From: Anaerolinea sp.
GTDB taxonomy: Bacteria > Chloroflexota > Anaerolineae > Anaerolineales > Villigracilaceae
Reading direction: 5' to 3'
Length of the DNA stretch: 16,138 bases
NCBI GenBank assembly: GCA_020720965.1
Contig: DYNS01000019.1
Location: forward strand, 1 to 16,138
Part shown: positions 7,304 through 13,883 of the stretch, in pieces
How the letters are laid out: every line of letters begins with the position of its first letter
How positions within the stretch are numbered: the first letter of the stretch is position 1
Position numbers and translations under genes: made by a program
The notes under the pieces: generated by a model
What the model was told of the DNA's origin: nothing
What the model saw: only the letters and a program-made list of their open reading frames with translations
Databases searched by the model: none

Positions 7304-8217
7304 TGTTGATAACTCCGCATTTTCTGTGGATAACCCTGCCGAGCCTGTGTATAAAACTGCGTCAAACCGGTGGATACACCCGGAATAGGTTGCCCCAGGG
7401 CTGTGGAAAGTTTGTGGACGGAAAGGCGCAAGTTGGGTGAGCGTTTGGCGGTAAGCCCGCCCTGTTGAACCGAAATGGGGCGAATCAGCCCTTCATCGAA
7501 CCCGAACTGACGGGCGATTCTGCGCCCGAACTCGTACTTGCTCAAAGCCTCCGACCCGACAACGTGGTACAGCCCCGAAAGGTCTTTTTCCAGCATCCCA
7601 ATCAGCATCTGCGCCAGGTCGCCCACAAAGAGCGGGCAGAAGTGAACATCTGTAAAGCCGTTGGCGGGTTGCCCCGCTGAGAGTTTGTTGTAAAAAAACT
7701 CCGCCAGCGAGCGCGTGCCGGAGAGACTCCAGCCGAAGAAGTTGACGCGGGCAACGGCGGCGGCAGGGTTGGCAGAAAGGACGTTTTGCTCGCCGAGCAG
7801 TTTGCTTTGAGCATATACGGATTGGGGGTTGGGGGTATCTGTCTCGGTGTAGGGGCTTTCGTTTGCGCCGTCAAAGACGGCATCGGTGGAGATGTGCAAA
7901 AAGCGGATGGAGGCTTTTGCGGCGGCTTCTGCCAATATGCCGGGGATTTCTGCGTTGAGGCGTTGCGCCCCTGCCGGGTCTTTTTCGCACAGGTCAACGT
8001 TGGCGTTGGCGGCGGTGTGGATGACTGCTTCGGGGTGGAGGGTGTGGAGGAGGCGGGAGGCGGTCTGCGGGTCTGTTAAGTCGCCCGGAATCAGTTCAAA
8101 GGGCGTATCATGCAGTTTGCCCCGGTCTAACCCCAAGAGGGTGTGAGAATCCCAATTCATTAGGCAGAGATTGAGACCGAGGAGTCCAGAGGCGCCGGTG
8201 ACTAGGATTCGTGTCAT
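7228..8217 (-). CDS. RmlD-like NAD(P)-dependent sugar-nucleotide reductase
   Basis: A 329-residue extended short-chain dehydrogenase related to dTDP-4-dehydrorhamnose reductase. The nucleotide-binding loop is TGASGLLG (7-14). The strand HISTDAVFDG (108-117) carries the Ser/Thr of the catalytic triad. The Y-x-x-x-K pair is Tyr135-Lys139 in VYAQSK. The conserved region seems to end near GYPQKMR. The remaining residues, ending KWKVESRLTTDNQQLTTND (311-329), are encoded by the 7-bp repeat array and look like read-through into non-coding DNA. Between a PseB-type dehydratase and a NeuB-type synthase it probably reduces a 4-keto sugar intermediate, but no RmlA, B or C gene is present here, so a rhamnose role is not supported. 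Its start codon lies inside a small heptamer cluster at 8212-8239. Confidence 0.87.
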   Translation of the reverse strand: MTRILVTGASGLLGLNLCLMNWDSHTLLGLDRGKLHDTPFELIPGDLTDPQTASRLLHTLHPEAVIHTAANANVDLCEKDPAGAQRLNAEIPGILAEAAAKASIRFLHISTDAVFDGANESPYTETDTPNPQSVYAQSKLLGEQNVLSANPAAAVARVNFFGWSLSGTRSLAEFFYNKLSAGQPANGFTDVHFCPLFVGDLAQMLIGMLEKDLSGLYHVVGSEALSKYEFGRRIARQFGFDEGLIRPISVQQGGLTAKRSPNLRLSVHKLSTALGQPIPGVSTGLTQFYTQARQGYPQKMRSYQQGVGSDKWKVESRLTTDNQQLTTND

Positions 8218-8251
8218 GTGTCAGGTTCCAGGTGTCAGGCGCGCCTGACAC
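8212..8251. repeat. heptamer cluster ending in a 20-bp perfect palindrome
   Basis: Plus-strand heptamers TGTCATG (8212), TGTCAGG (8219), TTCCAGG (8226) and TGTCAGG (8233) are in one phase. The last continues into the perfect inverted repeat 8232-8251, with arms GTGTCAGGCG and CGCCTGACAC. It fills the spacer between the RmlD-like and PseB-like genes and includes the start codon of the former (8215-8217). There is no T-run, so it is not a standard terminator. Confidence 0.8.
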
Positions 8252-8254
8252 GCT

Positions 8255-9265
8255 TTATCCTTCCAATGTTCCATTGGCAAAGGCTTCTTCAAACGGGGCG
8301 ATGTATTTTTTGATGCCTTCCACATCCAGCCATTCGGTGTTGTTGTCGCTGGTGTAAGAGAAGCCTTCCGGGAGGGGGTTGCCTTTGTTTTGCCAGGAGT
8401 AGCCGAACCAGGATGCTTCGGCGGGTTGGACAACGTACATTGTATCCAGTTCGATGGTGTGGCGGGCTTCGTCTGCAGAGAGCAAGTCTTCGTGCAGTTT
8501 TTCGCCGGGGCGAATGCCGATAATTTCGATTTCGGCTTGGGGGGCGATGGCGCGGGCGAGGTCTATGACTTTGGTGCTGGGGATTTTGGGGACGAAGACT
8601 TCGCCGCCTTCCATTTGTTCGATGCAGGTCATTACAAATTGTACGCCCTGTTCCAGCGAGAGCCAGAAGCGGGTCATGCGCTCGTCTGTAACGGTGATTT
8701 TGCCGTTGCCGCGTTGTTTGAGGAAGAGCGGGACGATGGAGCCGCGTGAGCCGACTACGTTGCCGTAGCGCACGCAGGCGTAACGGGTGGAGGTTCCGGC
8801 GGCGTAGGCGTTGCTTTGGATGACGAGTTTTTCGGCGACCAGTTTGGTGCCGCCGTATAGGTTGGCGGGGCTGACGGCTTTGTCGGTGCTGAGGGCAAGG
8901 ACTTTGCTCACCCCGGCATCCAGCGCGGCTTCGATGACATTGCTGGTGCCGAGGATGTTGGTTTTGATGGCTTCCATGGGGTTGTATTCGCAAGCCGGAA
9001 CTTGCTTGAGGGCGGCGGCGTGAACGACAATATCCACGCCGTGCATGGCGCGGGTGAGGCGGTCGCGGTCGCGTACATCGCCGATGAAGTAGCGCAGGCG
9101 CGGGTCGGTGTAACCGGCTACCCGCATTTCGTGCTGTTTCAGCTCATCGCGGCTGAAGATGATGATTTTTTTGGGGTTCTTTTGGGCGAGCAGCATTTTG
9201 GTAAATTTTTTGCCAAACGAGCCTGTGCCGCCGGTGATTAAGATGACTTTGTTGGTCCAGTCCAT
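8255..9265 (-). CDS. pseB: UDP-N-acetylglucosamine 4,6-dehydratase (inverting), PseB family
   Basis: A 336-residue extended SDR enzyme that converts UDP-GlcNAc to a UDP-4-keto-6-deoxy-L-sugar, the first step of pseudaminic acid synthesis. The NADP-binding loop is TGGTGSFGKKF (11-21). FSRDELKQHEM (37-47) and the strongly conserved ALKQVPACEYNPMEAIKTN (85-103) mark the PseB/CapE group. The active site STDKAVSPANLYGGTK (126-141) holds Asp128, Lys129, Tyr137 and Lys141. The length is normal. A clear ribosome site (GGAG at 9273-9276) lies 7 bases before the ATG. The downstream genes are an RmlD-like reductase and a NeuB-like synthase; pseC, pseH, pseG and pseF are not in this window. CapE of the UDP-L-FucNAc pathway is a close alternative, but no CapF with a cupin tail or CapG is seen. 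Confidence 0.92.
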   Translation of the reverse strand: MDWTNKVILITGGTGSFGKKFTKMLLAQKNPKKIIIFSRDELKQHEMRVAGYTDPRLRYFIGDVRDRDRLTRAMHGVDIVVHAAALKQVPACEYNPMEAIKTNILGTSNVIEAALDAGVSKVLALSTDKAVSPANLYGGTKLVAEKLVIQSNAYAAGTSTRYACVRYGNVVGSRGSIVPLFLKQRGNGKITVTDERMTRFWLSLEQGVQFVMTCIEQMEGGEVFVPKIPSTKVIDLARAIAPQAEIEIIGIRPGEKLHEDLLSADEARHTIELDTMYVVQPAEASWFGYSWQNKGNPLPEGFSYTSDNNTEWLDVEGIKKYIAPFEEAFANGTLEG

Positions 9266-9272
9266 GAGAATG

Positions 9273-9276
9273 CTCC
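9273..9276 (-). promoter_or_regulatory. ribosome binding site of the PseB-like gene
   Basis: GGAG on the minus strand, 7 bases upstream of the ATG at 9265. It supports this start. The 82-bp spacer to the methyltransferase gene (9266-9347) shows no other clear signal. Confidence 0.6.
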
Positions 9277-9347
9277 GTGATTGGTAATGTGTGAATGGTT
9301 ATGGAAAAGTCGTTTTTGAGGTAGGTTCCAATTTGGGCTGAAAGAGT

Positions 9348-10241
9348 TCAGCGGTCTGAGTTTGATGTTTGTCTATCGTGCCGACTGGGTAGGTCAAGAC
9401 CAGCCAGGGGAGATTTTCGGAAAAATTCAGAAAATGTTTCCTGTTTACTTGCCACAAACAGCCCGGACTCTTTGGTGACGCAAATGGCGCCCTCGGTTTG
9501 CAGTTGGGTGGTGAGTTCCTGCTCCAGTTGGCTAAAGGTTGCGGAGGATGTATCGCTGTAGGCGGTGGTGGAGCGCAGGTATGCCATGAGGGGCGGAATT
9601 TCGGTGATGTGGAGGCTATCCACATAGGGGAGGATTTTCACCGGGTGGAAGAGCGGTTGCAGTTGGGCAAGCCCGTTTTGCAGGGTGAACAGGTTTCGGA
9701 AGGCAATCATTTCCTGGCTGTTATCCAGTTTTTCCATCCACGCGTGCATTTCGCTCAGGTGTTGGCTGCCGGTCGTGGCGGCGATGAGGCTTCCGCCGGG
9801 TTTGAGCGCCCGGTGAATTTCCTTCAGGGCGAGGGGGCGGTCTGGGACGTGGTAAAGCATGAAGTTGGCGAGGATGAGGTCGAAGGTTTGGTCGGGATAG
9901 GGGATGTTTTGGGCATCGATTTGCTCAAAGGTGAAGGGGTGTTGGAGGGGTTGCAGGTTGGCTCGCGCCGAATCCAACATCCCGGCGGAAAAATCGCTGA
10001 GGGTGATGCTCCACCCGGAGGGGATTCTCTCCGGGCAGGCTGTCCACATCGCCCCGGAGCCGCACCCCAATTCCAGAACCTTTGCCTGCGCCGGGAATTT
10101 TTCCAACCTGTCCCATAGCCAGGGAAACCAGCCTTGTGGGTTGGCGCTAAAGCGGCTGTGCAGCGCAATTCGTGCGTCCAGGTTGGCGGAGTTGCGGTAT
10201 TGGTCGGTTTGAAGGTAAGTGGGGTTGGTGAATTTAGCCAT
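9348..10241 (-). CDS. class I SAM-dependent methyltransferase
   Basis: A 297-residue Rossmann-fold methyltransferase (methyltransferase 11/25 type). Motif I is VLELGCGSG (55-63). The acidic strand ITLSDFSAGML comes next, then FDLILANFMLYHVPD (motif IV) and LKEIHRALKPGGSLIAAT (motif post II). This gives the full set expected for SAM binding. After GLFVASK the last 32 or so residues look unconserved and polar, as if the stop codon had been lost and the frame extended. There is no clear ribosome site; the bases before the start resemble degenerate heptamers. In this cluster it probably methylates a glycan or a sugar precursor, which is an inference from neighbours only. Confidence 0.87.
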   Translation of the reverse strand: MAKFTNPTYLQTDQYRNSANLDARIALHSRFSANPQGWFPWLWDRLEKFPAQAKVLELGCGSGAMWTACPERIPSGWSITLSDFSAGMLDSARANLQPLQHPFTFEQIDAQNIPYPDQTFDLILANFMLYHVPDRPLALKEIHRALKPGGSLIAATTGSQHLSEMHAWMEKLDNSQEMIAFRNLFTLQNGLAQLQPLFHPVKILPYVDSLHITEIPPLMAYLRSTTAYSDTSSATFSQLEQELTTQLQTEGAICVTKESGLFVASKQETFSEFFRKSPLAGLDLPSRHDRQTSNSDR

Positions 10242-10247
10242 AGCAGG

Positions 10248-10268
10248 GAATAGAGAGTGGAGATTGGC
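10248..10268. repeat. possible short heptamer remnant
   Basis: Three plus-strand heptamers in phase, GAATAGA, GAGTGGA and GATTGGC, lie in the 44-bp spacer between the two methyltransferase genes. They resemble the reverse complement of the CACTTTC-type units at 7269-7303. With only three diverged units the call is weak. Confidence 0.35.
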
Positions 10269-10285
10269 GTTTCGTTGACTGTTTT

Positions 10286-11116
10286 CTACTTATCTAACTT
10301 TCTAATCACTATCATCGGGTATTGCCCATTTTCTGCAAAGAAGGGGGGAAAAGCGCCTTCCAGCCAATAGACGAGGCGCAGAAAGGTTGCACCGCCCCGG
10401 TTGGGGTGGATGAACCAGCGTAAAATGCGGGTGGAGAGGCTGCGCCAGGGACGGATTTCCAGCGGGATTTTGCTCCCGATTTCGCGTTTGAGCCAGGCGG
10501 GGGTGAGTTTGGCAATGAAAGTGCCCTCTGGCGCGGTTTCGTTAAGCCAGTCTTTCTTCTTCTTTGCACCTTTTCCTGCCAGGCGGCGCATTAGCCCAAT
10601 GAGCGGCTCGGCGGCGCGGATGAGGAGAGGCTCGTGCCAGCCGTTGACAACGACTCCGCTTTTGGCGGGGGCGAGGGCACGGTACAGTTCGGCGTAGGCG
10701 CGGGGGTGTTCTTCCAGTGGCAGGTGATGAATGGCGTGCATGGAGACTTCGCCGTCAAAGGCGTTGGCGGCAAAGGGCAGGTTTGCCAGGTCGCCGACCA
10801 CAAATAGCCCGTGTTCACCCAGGCGGGCGCGGGCTTCGCGCAGCGCCTGAATGGAAATGTCCAAACAGACTCGCTTCTGGTAGCCTTCGGAGTAGGTCAG
10901 GTAGTCGTCATACTGCACGGGACCCGAACCGGCATCCAGCAGGAATCTTCCGGGGCGGGTAAGCCCGTCGTTAACGCGCAAGCGCGTCTTGTGAATGTAT
11001 TCCGCCGAAACGGGGCGTAGGTCTTCGTAACGGGCGTTCTGATAGTTGCCGTCCGCTTCCTGCTGCCAGCCAATTTCGTCATAAAACTCGCGTACTTTTT
11101 GTTTTGTGTCGGTCAT
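10286..11116 (-). CDS. class I SAM-dependent methyltransferase (type 11)
   Basis: A 276-residue methyltransferase unlike its neighbour apart from the shared fold. Motif I is FLLDAGSGPVQYDDY (58-72). The second acidic strand is VCLDIS. VVGDLANLPFAANAFDGEVSMHAIHHLP covers motifs III and IV (cited in parts: GDLANLPF and FDGEVSMHAIHHLP). YRALAPAKSGVVVNG follows. The C-terminal part contains a hydrophobic, basic region (TRILRWFIHP, LVYWLEGAFPP) that may touch the membrane. A possible ribosome site (AGGA) lies about a dozen bases before the ATG. Target unknown; a surface glycan or its lipid carrier fits the context. Confidence 0.86.
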   Translation of the reverse strand: MTDTKQKVREFYDEIGWQQEADGNYQNARYEDLRPVSAEYIHKTRLRVNDGLTRPGRFLLDAGSGPVQYDDYLTYSEGYQKRVCLDISIQALREARARLGEHGLFVVGDLANLPFAANAFDGEVSMHAIHHLPLEEHPRAYAELYRALAPAKSGVVVNGWHEPLLIRAAEPLIGLMRRLAGKGAKKKKDWLNETAPEGTFIAKLTPAWLKREIGSKIPLEIRPWRSLSTRILRWFIHPNRGGATFLRLVYWLEGAFPPFFAENGQYPMIVIRKLDK

Positions 11117-11140
11117 TTTAGGTTTTCCTGGGTTTGGGGT

Positions 11141-11231
11141 CAGGTATCAGGTGTGAGATGTGAGGGGGCAGGTGTCAGGTCAACCTTGCCCCAACCTCAC
11201 ACTCTAGCGCCTGGTACCCTAACACCTGATA
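11141..11231. repeat. heptamer-built inverted repeat in a 116-bp spacer
   Basis: The spacer 11117-11232 carries heptamers in one phase from 11141: CAGGTAT, CAGGTGT, GAGATGT, GAGGGGG, CAGGTGT, CAGGTCA. Units complementary in type follow (ending CCTAACA, CCTGATA). ATCAGGTGT (11146-11154) pairs with ACACCTGAT (11222-11230), GTGTGAG (11151-11157) with CTCACAC (11196-11202), and GGGGCAGGT (from 11165) with ACCTTGCCCC with one bulge. CAGGTGT is a rotation of the TGTCAGG unit at 8219 and 8233, so the two sites share a repeat family. A folded RNA is possible. No T-run is present. Confidence 0.75.
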
Positions 11232-11232
11232 T

Positions 11233-12798
11233 TCAATATTCCACCGGCTTTCCGGCTAAATAATCAAACGCTTTGCCAAATTCTGCCCGACCCTCGTCAG
11301 AGAGAACCCGGCTCAGGGACCATACTTCCACGTCCTGCCAGAACTTCATCAGTCGCCAGGGAAAGTTGAGGGGGAAGTCGAAGAAGAAGCGGTAAGCGTA
11401 GTTCCAGGCGGTTTCAACCTGCGTCTCATTAAGACGATGAGAGGGTAAATCTGCCAGGATGGTTTGCAGGGTTGCGTAATACGCCTCCCAGGTTTGCGGG
11501 TCGTGGGTAAAGCCCCGCCCGCGATAATGAGTCTGCGCCGCCAAAATAACCGGCACGCCGCGCATTGCCATTTCCATGCCTACGGTGGTGGTGTATGCCA
11601 GCCCCAGGCTGGCGAGTTCCATCAGGTCGTAGGTGTTAATTTTCTGCTCCGGGGCAATGATGTGAACATGCTCCGGCATTTGCGGCAGGGCGCGGGCAAG
11701 CACCCCCAACATGGAGGGACCTTTCATCAACCGCTCGCCAGGATGAACCCGAATCACCAATTGCACATCCGGGCGGTGGGCAAAATATTGGGCGGTTTTC
11801 TCTATCCATTCCGCCATGGAAGCGGTAAAAATATTGCGCCCCAGGGTCAGGCTATCCCCCAGCACGTTGGTTGCCAGCAAAATCACCGGGCGCTCATCCA
11901 GCCCCAGGTCGGCGCGTAGTTTTTCGCCGCCTACGGATGCCACCTCCTGCCAAAAGCGAGTCCCTTTGCCAAATTTCTTGGCGCTGCTGCGGGCATCTTC
12001 CAGCCCGATAATTTTCTCCCGCTCGGCGTCTGTCAGCGCCAGGCTGCCTTTTGCCGCCCAAAGCGCATCGGTATTTTGGCGCATCACCACATCGTTGAGA
12101 GAAAGCCAAATCTGTTCGCGCTGGTCGTTAAACTCGTAGGTGATGGTTTTCAGGTTAAGATGACGCGCCGCCTGGTAGAACACGCCCAATTCGGTGACAA
12201 GACCATTGGGGATGAGAACCGTTTCCGGGCGCGATTCTTGCAGAAAGCGGGTCGCCGTTAAAGCGGCGTGCCGGTTTCTTTCCACCCGCAGCCGGTAGAG
12301 GTCGGATTCCCGGTCGAATTCTTCCACCTGAAGAGTGTACATCACATCAAAGGCGGATGCCGTTTCCACTGCCGCTTCCAGCGCCGGGGGCAGATGCCCG
12401 GAGGCGGGGACATCCAACAGCGAGATAACGCGAACCAGTTCCCCCAGCGGTCGCAGAACCCGGCGGGTGTATAAATCCTGGCGGCGCAGGTCAAAGCGGT
12501 TGAGGGGTTTGTCCCACTCGCCATAGGGCAGGTAGGCAATGGTCACTTCGTGCCCCAAGCCGCGCAGCGCCAACCCGATGATAACGGCTTGCTCCACCCA
12601 GTAATGGAGGGTGGCGAAGAGAATGATTTTTTTGCCTTGGGGCGCTTTTTGTGCGTAAGGGCGCACCTGTTCCACCGCCGCAGGTAGCGCCTTCTCCAGT
12701 TGCGAGAGGTTATAGCGCGTGCGCGGACGCACCGGGTGCAGGGCATCGTACAAATCGGCGGCGTAGGGGAGGTGGGAGAGGAGGTCTTTGAGGGTCAT
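11233..12798 (-). CDS. capsule-polysaccharide-type glycosyltransferase (GT-B-like)
   Basis: A 521-residue protein resembling capsule polysaccharide biosynthesis proteins. The N-terminal half has a Rossmann-like start KKIILFATLHYWVEQAVIIG. The C-terminal half has VQLVIRVHPGE (His352-Glu355), then NTYDLMELASLGLAYTTTVGMEMAMRGVPVIL, the stretch that in this family holds the sugar-nucleotide site (key parts NTYDLMELA and TVGMEMAMRGVPVI). No membrane segment is seen, so it probably works at the inner face. The start at 12798 is chosen because its ATGA overlaps the stop of the upstream gene; an ATG further upstream (12912) would add 38 Arg/Pro-rich residues that lie antiparallel to nothing and in another frame of the SGNH gene. 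Donor and acceptor are unknown. Confidence 0.8.
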   Translation of the reverse strand: MTLKDLLSHLPYAADLYDALHPVRPRTRYNLSQLEKALPAAVEQVRPYAQKAPQGKKIILFATLHYWVEQAVIIGLALRGLGHEVTIAYLPYGEWDKPLNRFDLRRQDLYTRRVLRPLGELVRVISLLDVPASGHLPPALEAAVETASAFDVMYTLQVEEFDRESDLYRLRVERNRHAALTATRFLQESRPETVLIPNGLVTELGVFYQAARHLNLKTITYEFNDQREQIWLSLNDVVMRQNTDALWAAKGSLALTDAEREKIIGLEDARSSAKKFGKGTRFWQEVASVGGEKLRADLGLDERPVILLATNVLGDSLTLGRNIFTASMAEWIEKTAQYFAHRPDVQLVIRVHPGERLMKGPSMLGVLARALPQMPEHVHIIAPEQKINTYDLMELASLGLAYTTTVGMEMAMRGVPVILAAQTHYRGRGFTHDPQTWEAYYATLQTILADLPSHRLNETQVETAWNYAYRFFFDFPLNFPWRLMKFWQDVEVWSLSRVLSDEGRAEFGKAFDYLAGKPVEY

Positions 12799-13883
12799 GG
12801 GCAGGCGTTTTGTTGAATATACGGTTGCAGCGCGGCGGCGAGGAGGCTTTCGCCTTGGGCGGAGAGGTGCAGGGGGTTGTCGGTAAAACCTTGCGGGGGG
12901 ATGATGTCCCATACATCCACATATTGCCAGCCTTGGGTTTGCGCGGTCTGACGGAGCAGGCTGCGATATTGGTCGTATGCCCAGCGCGGGTACATGGCAT
13001 TGTAACGGACATCGCTATTTTTGCCGGAAGCAACAAAAATGGGCTCGTTAAAGAAAAGGATGGGGGTATGTGGGTTCATTTGCACGCCCGCTTCCAGGTA
13101 AGACCACAAAAAGGTTTGCGAGAGGTCTTGTGGCGCGTCAAACCCGCCAAATGCCAGGCTGCCTTTTACATCCGGGGAAAGCGGCGGGTAGGCGGTGAGG
13201 GGCGCGGTATCTTTGCCGGTTGCGCCCCAGGCAATCCCCAGGGCTTGCAAGAGCGCCATCCTTGCCAGGCTGTCTCTTTGCCCCACGATGCTTTTCTGGT
13301 ACAGGCTGCGCGGGGCTTGGGCGTTGGCGTAGTCGTAGGGCAGGGAATATTGAGCGGTGAGCGCCAAGACTTGCTCAAAATTTTGCAAAAGCAGGGGGTT
13401 GGGGGCTTTGGGCGTGAGGCTGAAAGGCGTAAGCGCCCAAAGGATGAGGTCGGGCTGATGTTTTTGGGCTTCTTGCAAAAAGAGCAGGTCTTTTTGCACG
13501 GAAGGGTGCGGGTAGCCGAGGTTGTAAAAGCGCAGCGTTCTGCCAGGGCAGGCAACCGAATTTTGCAGGGCGGCGGCAAGGGTTTCTTGCGGTTGGAGCA
13601 GCTCGCCCCAAATGGAGGAATCTCCCAGCAGGAGGACGCGATATTCGCCGGGTTGTTTGGCTTGAGAAATTTTGTGCGAGGCGAACAGGGCGTTCAGGTC
13701 GTCTACGCTGATGTTCAGGTCGCTTGCGCCTGCGCCAAAGGGCAGGCGCTCCCTTCCCGGAAAAAGCCAGTTGTACCCGGAGATTTTGCCCACCGGGGGG
13801 GTGATAAGGGCAAAAAGCAGGTTTGCCAGCAGGAAGAACGCCAGGGTTTTGGCAAACAGCCAGGGGGCGCGAATGTTCTTCAT
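12795..13883 (-). CDS. SGNH-fold envelope protein, DltD/AlgJ-like partner of the MBOAT
   Basis: A 362-residue protein with an N-terminal membrane anchor (about residues 8-30) and a presumably extracytoplasmic SGNH domain. The nucleophile motif is LLLGDSSIWGE with Gly87, Asp88 and candidate catalytic Ser89. FYNLGYPHPS follows, where the fold has its Gly/Asn blocks. The C-terminal acid/His pair lies in TDNPLHLSAQG, with His339 and Asp335; the spacing is one residue longer than the common DxxH, so Asn336 or Asp335 may serve. Proteins of this type next to an MBOAT take an acyl group and place it on a glycan. The start at 13883 overlaps the MBOAT stop by 4 bp (ATGA); a start at 14177 would run far into the MBOAT gene. 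The acceptor is unknown. Confidence 0.82.
   Translation of the reverse strand: MKNIRAPWLFAKTLAFFLLANLLFALITPPVGKISGYNWLFPGRERLPFGAGASDLNISVDDLNALFASHKISQAKQPGEYRVLLLGDSSIWGELLQPQETLAAALQNSVACPGRTLRFYNLGYPHPSVQKDLLFLQEAQKHQPDLILWALTPFSLTPKAPNPLLLQNFEQVLALTAQYSLPYDYANAQAPRSLYQKSIVGQRDSLARMALLQALGIAWGATGKDTAPLTAYPPLSPDVKGSLAFGGFDAPQDLSQTFLWSYLEAGVQMNPHTPILFFNEPIFVASGKNSDVRYNAMYPRWAYDQYRSLLRQTAQTQGWQYVDVWDIIPPQGFTDNPLHLSAQGESLLAAALQPYIQQNACP

Noticed and set aside
7304..7354. Replication origin
   Set aside because: DnaA-box-like sites are present, but no AT-rich unwinding region, dnaA or dnaN gene is seen, and the sites are inside a coding region of a sugar operon.
7228..8217. dTDP-rhamnose pathway
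   Set aside because: The reductase resembles RmlD, but no RmlA, RmlB or RmlC gene is in the window.
9299..9625. Possible frameshift at the end of the first methyltransferase
   Set aside because: An alternative frame is open across this stretch, but neither tail shows a known motif and the methyltransferase domain ends before it. A long unconserved tail explains it more simply.
12799..12912. Upstream ATG adding 38 residues to the capsule-type glycosyltransferase
   Set aside because: The added residues are Arg/Pro-rich and come from another frame of the SGNH gene. The ATGA junction at 12795-12798 is a better start.
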